DNA of 64,000 bases, taken from contig NZ_AP022574.1 in assembly GCF_010729305.1 (NCBI RefSeq), positions 1,984,001 to 2,048,000 of the forward strand. Reading direction: 5' to 3'. The stretch is from Mycolicibacterium psychrotolerans (GTDB taxonomy: Bacteria > Actinomycetota > Actinomycetes > Mycobacteriales > Mycobacteriaceae). The notes under the pieces are model-generated. The model worked only from the letters and a program-made list of their open reading frames with translations, had not been told where the DNA came from and did not search any database. The position numbers were made by a program, and so were the translations under genes. This document shows, piece by piece, positions 59,790-64,000 of this stretch; within the stretch, counting starts at the first letter, position 1; every line of letters starts with the position of its first letter.

Positions 59790-61297
59790 TCAGGCCGCTT
59801 GGTGGTCGGGTGGTGCGGGTCCGCCGGGTTCGTCGGCGTGGTCGTTGGTGGTGGCCGTACCGGGTTCGGGCTCGGCGATGTCGTTCCCGTCGGTGGATTC
59901 GCCTGGCGCAGCGGTGTTGTCGGGTTCATCGGGTGGGCGCAGGAGGGCTTCGGGGCGGTGGTAGGTGTTGACTCTCGTTTGGCCGGTGTCCAGGTGTGGT
60001 GGTGGGGTCCATTCGACTTCGGTGCGGGTGTTCATCGTGGTGGTCCAGCCGCCGTCTTTGACGCTGCGGTTGTCCGGTGGGCAGGCCAGGCCGAGGTCGT
60101 TGATGTTGGTGTTGCCGCCATCAGCCCAGTCGGTGGTCACATGATGGACCTGGGCGCCGTAGGCGCCGACGGTGCAGGACGGTTTGGTGCAGCCCCCGTC
60201 GCGGGCGATGAGCATGATCCGCTGCGCCGGAGAGGCGACCCGTCGGCTGCGGAACAAATCCAGCGCCGACCCGGTCGCCCCGTCGAACACGGCCAAATAA
60301 TGGTTGGCGTGTCCGGCCATCCGGATGACGTCTTTGATGGGCAGGCGGGTGCCGCCGCCGGTGACGCCGATCCCGGCCCGGGATTCGAGGTCTTGCAGGG
60401 TGGTGCGGATGATCACCGCCACCGGTAACCGTTCAAGTGACCCACCTCGCCGCTCATCAGGGCGATCCGTCCGATGGCGAGCAGCGCGTCGTGTTGGCGT
60501 TGGGCCAGGCTGCGGTGATCGTTGTCGATCTGGGCCTGGGTGGGGGTGCCCGAGGTGCAGGGTTCGGGGTCGGCGGGGTTGCACATACCCGGGGCGGCGT
60601 ATTTGGCGAACAGGACCTCGAACACCGCCCACGCCTCGGGCGTCAACCGGGCGGCCAGGTCGGTCATCGCATCGCGGCGCTGCTTGCCCTTCGTCACCCC
60701 ACGCGTGCGGGCACGCTCGGTGTCATCGGGTGCGGGGCCGTCCTGATCGAGCAGAAACAACGTCAGATCGGCGGCGTTCTCGACGTCTTTGGGTCCGGCC
60801 CCGACCGCGGTGCGCACCAGGTCGACCTCGAACTGCTCCCGGGTCACCGCATCGACGAAACCGGGGAGTTTGTCGACGGCTTTGCGGATCACCTCGACAT
60901 GCTCGGCGTTGATCAACCCCTGTTCCTGGGCGACCGCGACGGCCGGCAGGATCGGGGGCAGCGGCGGCCCGGTCACCGGCTGGCGCAGCGCCAGCAGGGC
61001 GGCGTCGCCCAGGCGGCGGTGCGCCTCGGCGGTGGTGATGCGCCACCGGATCGCCAGCACGTCTTTCCAGTTCTTGGCGCCCATCTGCTGCGGGGTGGTC
61101 TCGACCTGCAGCCGGGCCAGCAGCCGGTGCCGCAGCGCGGGCAGCCGGCACCACACGGTCTCCAGCTCGTCGAGCACCTCGACCAGCTCGGTGCCGGTGG
61201 CCAGGTCCGAGTCGCAGCCGGCCAGGGTGTCGACGGCATCCACCAGCGCCGCCACTGCGGCCTGCAGATCCGTCCCCGACATACTTCGAACATACAT
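59790..61297 (-). pseudogene. 13E12-family DUF222/HNH endonuclease gene with a frameshift
   Basis: Two overlapping frames together make a full 13E12 repeat protein. The 5' part (start ATG 61297) has DUF222 (VEVIRKAVDKLPGFVDAV, RLTPEAWAVFEVLFAKYAAPG) and ends falsely at NGYRWR near 60413. The next frame continues LPVAVIIRTTLQDLESRAG through the HNH block HHVTTDWADGG...NLGLACPPDNR to 59790. Comparing with family members, a single T is missing in AACGGT(T)TACCG near 60427. Apart from this lesion the coding sequence looks intact, so recent inactivation or a sequence error are both open. Family members are repeated in mycobacterial genomes. Confidence 0.8.
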
Positions 61298-61337
61298 TCG
61301 ACCACCGACAGAAACGGGCGAGGGGAACGCCCGCCCA

Positions 61338-62819
61338 TCACCGGCCGTATCGATGGAGCCCCGGAATCCCAGACTGGCCGACGCCCGACGGGACATCGAA
61401 CCGACCGTCAGCCTCGGTGCCGCCCGCCGCGCCGCCCACCCTGCGGAGCGCACCGCGGCCCTGGTGCGGCAGCGCGAGCCGGCGACGGCGAGGCAGGAAC
61501 TCCAGCGTCAGCAGCACCGTGAGCGCGGGTACCAGCTGACGCATCGACAGCACGGCATAGCGCTGCGCGCCGAGCGTCCGGTACTTCCTGAGGTAGCGGT
61601 ACAGCGACTCCAGGCTGATGAGCCCGTCGCCCAGATGGATCAGCCAGAACAACAGGCTCTGCACCGGTCCGCGGTTCTTGTTCTCGAAGATCTCGGGGAA
61701 GGCTGCGAAGGCCAGCGAAACGCGCCGCGCGCCATGGCTTCTCGCCCAGTCGATCATGTCGACGCTGAGGCGTTCGTCGATGCCGTTGGGCGCATCGGGC
61801 GCCCGCCAGGACACGTCGAGTGACACGTCGTTGCCGCCTCCGGCCGTCGCATAGCGCGCGAACGCCTGCACCCGACCGTCTCGGGCGCGTCCGACGATGA
61901 GCTGCATCCCGGGGTGACGGCCTTCCAGAGCGCCGTCCAGGATCATCGAGAAGCCGCGTTCGCGCTGCGCTGTGCGATGCGAGGTGAAGAGGACCTCGGC
62001 CAACTCGGCACGCTGCACTTCGTCGAGGTCCTGCTCGGACACCACTTCGGTGGTGATGCCGGCGTTGTGGGTGCGCTGCACCGCCTGGCGCAGGTTCCGT
62101 CGCGCCCGTCCGGCCAGGCTGAAACTCGCCACGTCGATGACGACGTCGCGTCCGATCGGGATCGCCCGCATCGATCTCCCGACGACCGACGCGTCCCACC
62201 GCCCCAGCTGCCGCTCACTGCACCCGAGCACCGCGATCCGCCAACCGCGCGACCGGCACATCGCGACGAAACTCGCGACCACGGAACCGAACTCGCGCTC
62301 GTCACCGATGGGGTCCCCACTGACCACCGCAAGACCCATTCGAGTCCGGTACGCGACGGCCGCGCGCCTGTTGTCACTGAAGTGGTAGCTCTTGAGCGAG
62401 TGCATCGCGAACGGGGCCAACGCATCGCCATGGGTCGCGTCGACCAGCCTCCAAATCTCGGGCAGGGCCTCGGGCTGCGGCCGGGAGCGGGTGGGCCACA
62501 TCAGGACGAGCCCTGAAGCCGCGATGACGACGTTGCCCGCGCCGGGGGAGAGCAGCACGTGCAGCGCCATCCCGCCGAGCACCGCCGCACCGGCGAGCGC
62601 AGCGTGGCGGCCGGTCACCGGACGGCCCAGGAAGATGCCACGCGCGATGAACACCGTCGCCGCCAGAACTGTCACCGACCACACCAGCCGGCCGTCCTGC
62701 CATCCGAGGTGGTGGCGGTCGTGTGCCACCGCGACGGCCAGCCAGGTGGCGGCCGCGAGCAGGGCGCCCGCTCCGACGCTGCGCCCCACCGCTGTGGGCA
62801 CGGCGAACTCAGCCGACAT
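61338..62819 (-). CDS. DUF2156 phosphatidylglycerol lysyltransferase-like membrane protein
   Basis: 493 aa. Five or so TM helices in the first 135 residues, then a soluble tandem-GNAT domain of the MprF/LysX type (LKSYHFSDNRRAAVAYRTRMGLAVVSGDPIGDE, GRARRNLRQAVQRTHNAG, SVDMIDWARSHGARRVSLAFAAFPEIFENKNRG). Such enzymes transfer lysine or alanine from aminoacyl-tRNA to phosphatidylglycerol and alter surface charge. The module lacks the large flippase part of full MprF. ATG at 62819 with GGAGGAGG upstream. Divergent from the rhomboid-like gene. Confidence 0.84.
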   Translation of the reverse strand: MSAEFAVPTAVGRSVGAGALLAAATWLAVAVAHDRHHLGWQDGRLVWSVTVLAATVFIARGIFLGRPVTGRHAALAGAAVLGGMALHVLLSPGAGNVVIAASGLVLMWPTRSRPQPEALPEIWRLVDATHGDALAPFAMHSLKSYHFSDNRRAAVAYRTRMGLAVVSGDPIGDEREFGSVVASFVAMCRSRGWRIAVLGCSERQLGRWDASVVGRSMRAIPIGRDVVIDVASFSLAGRARRNLRQAVQRTHNAGITTEVVSEQDLDEVQRAELAEVLFTSHRTAQRERGFSMILDGALEGRHPGMQLIVGRARDGRVQAFARYATAGGGNDVSLDVSWRAPDAPNGIDERLSVDMIDWARSHGARRVSLAFAAFPEIFENKNRGPVQSLLFWLIHLGDGLISLESLYRYLRKYRTLGAQRYAVLSMRQLVPALTVLLTLEFLPRRRRLALPHQGRGALRRVGGAAGGTEADGRFDVPSGVGQSGIPGLHRYGR

Positions 62820-62939
62820 CCCGCCTCCTCCGTTCTCCAGCGTCGCGCCTGCTCGTCCTCGGCCGTAGGGCCGAACGTCCCATCCGTCACCGGGTTCGAC
62901 CATCCGCCGACCGGCGCGTCCTGGGTACCCTTGAAGCCA

Positions 62940-63758
62940 ATGGTCTCCCGTGTTCTCGCCCCGCTGTGGCGTGTGCGCATCACCGTCGCCTACGCGTCGG
63001 CGCTGTTCGCGATCGCGTCGCTGCTGGTGGCGCTCGGTCCCCGGGCACAGCACCGCGTCGTCGCGCTGATGAGCACGAACCTGCACAATCTGGCTGAGGG
63101 GCGTCTGGCCACGCTGCTGGCCAGTGCCTTCGTGACCGCCGAGGGGCAGACCTACCTGCTGCTGCCCGGGCTGGTCTGTCTGCTCGCCCTGGCCGAGCTT
63201 CTCTGGCGCAGCAGGCGGCTGGTCCAGGTGTTCCTGCTCGGACATGTCGGGGCCACGCTGATCGTCGCCGCGGGTCTCGCCTTCGCCGTCAAGGTCGGCT
63301 GGGTGCCGGTCGCGGTCAGTCATGCCGACGACGTGGGTCTGAGCTACGGGGCCGTCGCGGTGCTCGGCACCCTGACGGCGGCGATACCGGGCGGGTGGCG
63401 CCTGGCGTGGACGGCCGGCTGGCTGACGGTCGCCACGGTGGTCGTCGTGCTGGGCGGCGGGTTCACCGCGGCCGGACACGCCGTCGCGCTAGTGCTCGGC
63501 ATGGCGCTGTCGATGCGCGTGCCGGCCGGGTGGTCCACCAGTGCGCACTGGACGGTGTTCCGCGGCGTGCTGCTGGCGACCGGCGCCGCCTTCGGATTGC
63601 TGCTGTTCGTCGGTGTGGCGCTGCCGAGCGCGCTCGTCGCCGTACCCGCCGGTCTCGCGGCGGCCTTTGCGGCGTGGTCGGTGACGCATACTCAGAACGG
63701 GCTGCTGTTCTGCTGCCACTCGGCGGACTCGGGGCGGGCACCGAAGCGGCGCGCGTAG
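62940..63758 (+). CDS. Rhomboid-like membrane protein
   Basis: 272 aa with about seven hydrophobic segments. GLSYGAVAVLG has the GxSxG serine motif and the later AAGHAVALVLG a possible partner histidine, as in rhomboid intramembrane proteases; the usual cytoplasmic features are otherwise weak, so a pseudo-rhomboid is possible. ATG at 62940; the upstream frame to 62559 is antisense to the DUF2156 gene. Its last 67 bp overlap the convergent gene at 63692-63985. Confidence 0.75.
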   Translation: MVSRVLAPLWRVRITVAYASALFAIASLLVALGPRAQHRVVALMSTNLHNLAEGRLATLLASAFVTAEGQTYLLLPGLVCLLALAELLWRSRRLVQVFLLGHVGATLIVAAGLAFAVKVGWVPVAVSHADDVGLSYGAVAVLGTLTAAIPGGWRLAWTAGWLTVATVVVVLGGGFTAAGHAVALVLGMALSMRVPAGWSTSAHWTVFRGVLLATGAAFGLLLFVGVALPSALVAVPAGLAAAFAAWSVTHTQNGLLFCCHSADSGRAPKRRA

Positions 63759-63985
63759 TCCTCGTGCATCTGCGCCTGCTTCTTCCGCTTGATCACGTCG
63801 ACCAGGTTCGGATCCAGGCCGTGTACGGAGAGCCGGTGCCGGCGCCAGGGCTTGTTCAGGGCCAGAGCCATCAGCACCGCCCAGAAGTAGATCGGTGCCG
63901 TCATCTCCAGGTGCATGTAGAGGTTGACCGGGATGAGCCAGAACGGCGCCAGGACGAAGATCGGCGGAATCGAGTAGCGGATCAT
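63692..63985 (-). CDS. Small membrane protein at the window edge
   Basis: 97 aa from ATG 63985. Two hydrophobic segments (YSIPPIFVLAPFWLIPVNLY and APIYFWAVLMALAL), then a basic cytoplasmic tail (RRHRLSVHGLDPNLVDVIKRKKQAQMHEDYARRFGA). No family recognised. The frame stays open upstream to the window end, so the true start may lie outside. Overlaps the rhomboid-like gene by 67 bp, convergent. Confidence 0.65.
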   Translation of the reverse strand: MIRYSIPPIFVLAPFWLIPVNLYMHLEMTAPIYFWAVLMALALNKPWRRHRLSVHGLDPNLVDVIKRKKQAQMHEDYARRFGARPESAEWQQNSSPF

Positions 63986-64000
63986 GTGCCGACGGACGGC

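Noticed and set aside
59633..61297. tRNA-Ala as the attachment site of a genomic island
   Set aside because: No integrase, no direct repeat of the tRNA 3' end was noticed downstream, and codon use stays host-like.
1..64000. CRISPR array, insertion sequence, prophage or replication origin
   Set aside because: No regularly spaced repeats, transposase, integrase, phage structural genes or DnaA-box clusters were seen.

Overview
The window is about 64 kb of GC-rich (roughly two-thirds G+C) actinobacterial chromosome. Gene content and order point to a rapidly growing mycobacterium (Mycolicibacterium type). Most of it follows, in order, the Mycobacterium tuberculosis segment from about Rv0944 to Rv0996: fpg-like, SDR, pgi, chorismate mutase, uvrD1, M23 peptidase, sucCD, an LLM oxidoreductase, a DUF5336 protein, perM, purN-purH, the Rv0958/Rv0959 ATPase-VWA pair, Rv0966c, echA7-fadE12-accA2-accD2-fadE13 plus an AtuA-like gene, rpmF, mprAB-pepD, moaB2, mscL, an SAF protein, ruc, 5-FTHF cyclo-ligase, galU, glp, rimJ, glpR and tRNA-Ala. 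PE/PGRS genes found at this position in M. tuberculosis are absent. Three tandem MspA porin genes are present, as expected of a fast grower. Orthology statements rest on recalled gene order and protein families, not on a database search.

Layout. 1-14 kb: DNA repair (partial fpg-like gene, uvrD1), central metabolism (pgi, succinate-semialdehyde dehydrogenase, sucCD), chorismate mutase, an envelope O-acyltransferase, a secreted GH16 glucanase and an M23 peptidase. 14-26 kb is accessory, inserted between core genes: a thiolase-like protein without the usual cysteine, a lipoprotein, an F420-type LLM enzyme, then a compact operon-like block (17.5-24.9 kb) coding a small membrane protein, an ornithine-decarboxylase-type PLP enzyme, a processive GT2 synthase, a GT-C (ArnT/PMT-like) glycosyltransferase with a large outer domain, and a GH8 glycanase. 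I read this as an exopolysaccharide synthesis and modification system. An sfnG-like monooxygenase follows. 26-36 kb: cell-division membrane proteins, purN-purH, a lone AbiEi/DUF559-like protein and the MoxR-type ATPase with its VWA partner. 36-44.4 kb: a tightly overlapping acyl-CoA catabolic operon (AtuA family, FadE13, AccD2, AccA2, FadE12, EchA7). 44.6-49 kb: rpmF, the MprAB two-component system, PepD protease and MoaB2.

49-54 kb is the porin locus: three MspA-type genes with a 309-bp identical block in copies 1 and 2, a conserved leader hairpin upstream of copies 1 and 3, and diversification confined mainly to the loop at the pore constriction. A small secreted protein, MscL and another small exported protein follow. 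54-59.7 kb: SAF protein and the Ruc chaperone under a CIRCE-type operator, folate and UDP-glucose enzymes, the Glp/GlpR cell-division pair and tRNA-Ala(CGC). 59.8-64 kb: a frameshifted 13E12 (DUF222-HNH) gene, a DUF2156 lysyltransferase-like membrane protein divergent from a rhomboid-like protein, and a small membrane protein at the edge.

Regulatory DNA is unusually legible: two MprA-box-like direct repeats (before mprA and pepD), a CIRCE element before ruc, a near-palindromic operator candidate before the acyl-CoA operon, and several long hairpins between convergent genes, two of which are copies of one element. No CRISPR array, integrase, insertion sequence or replication origin was seen.
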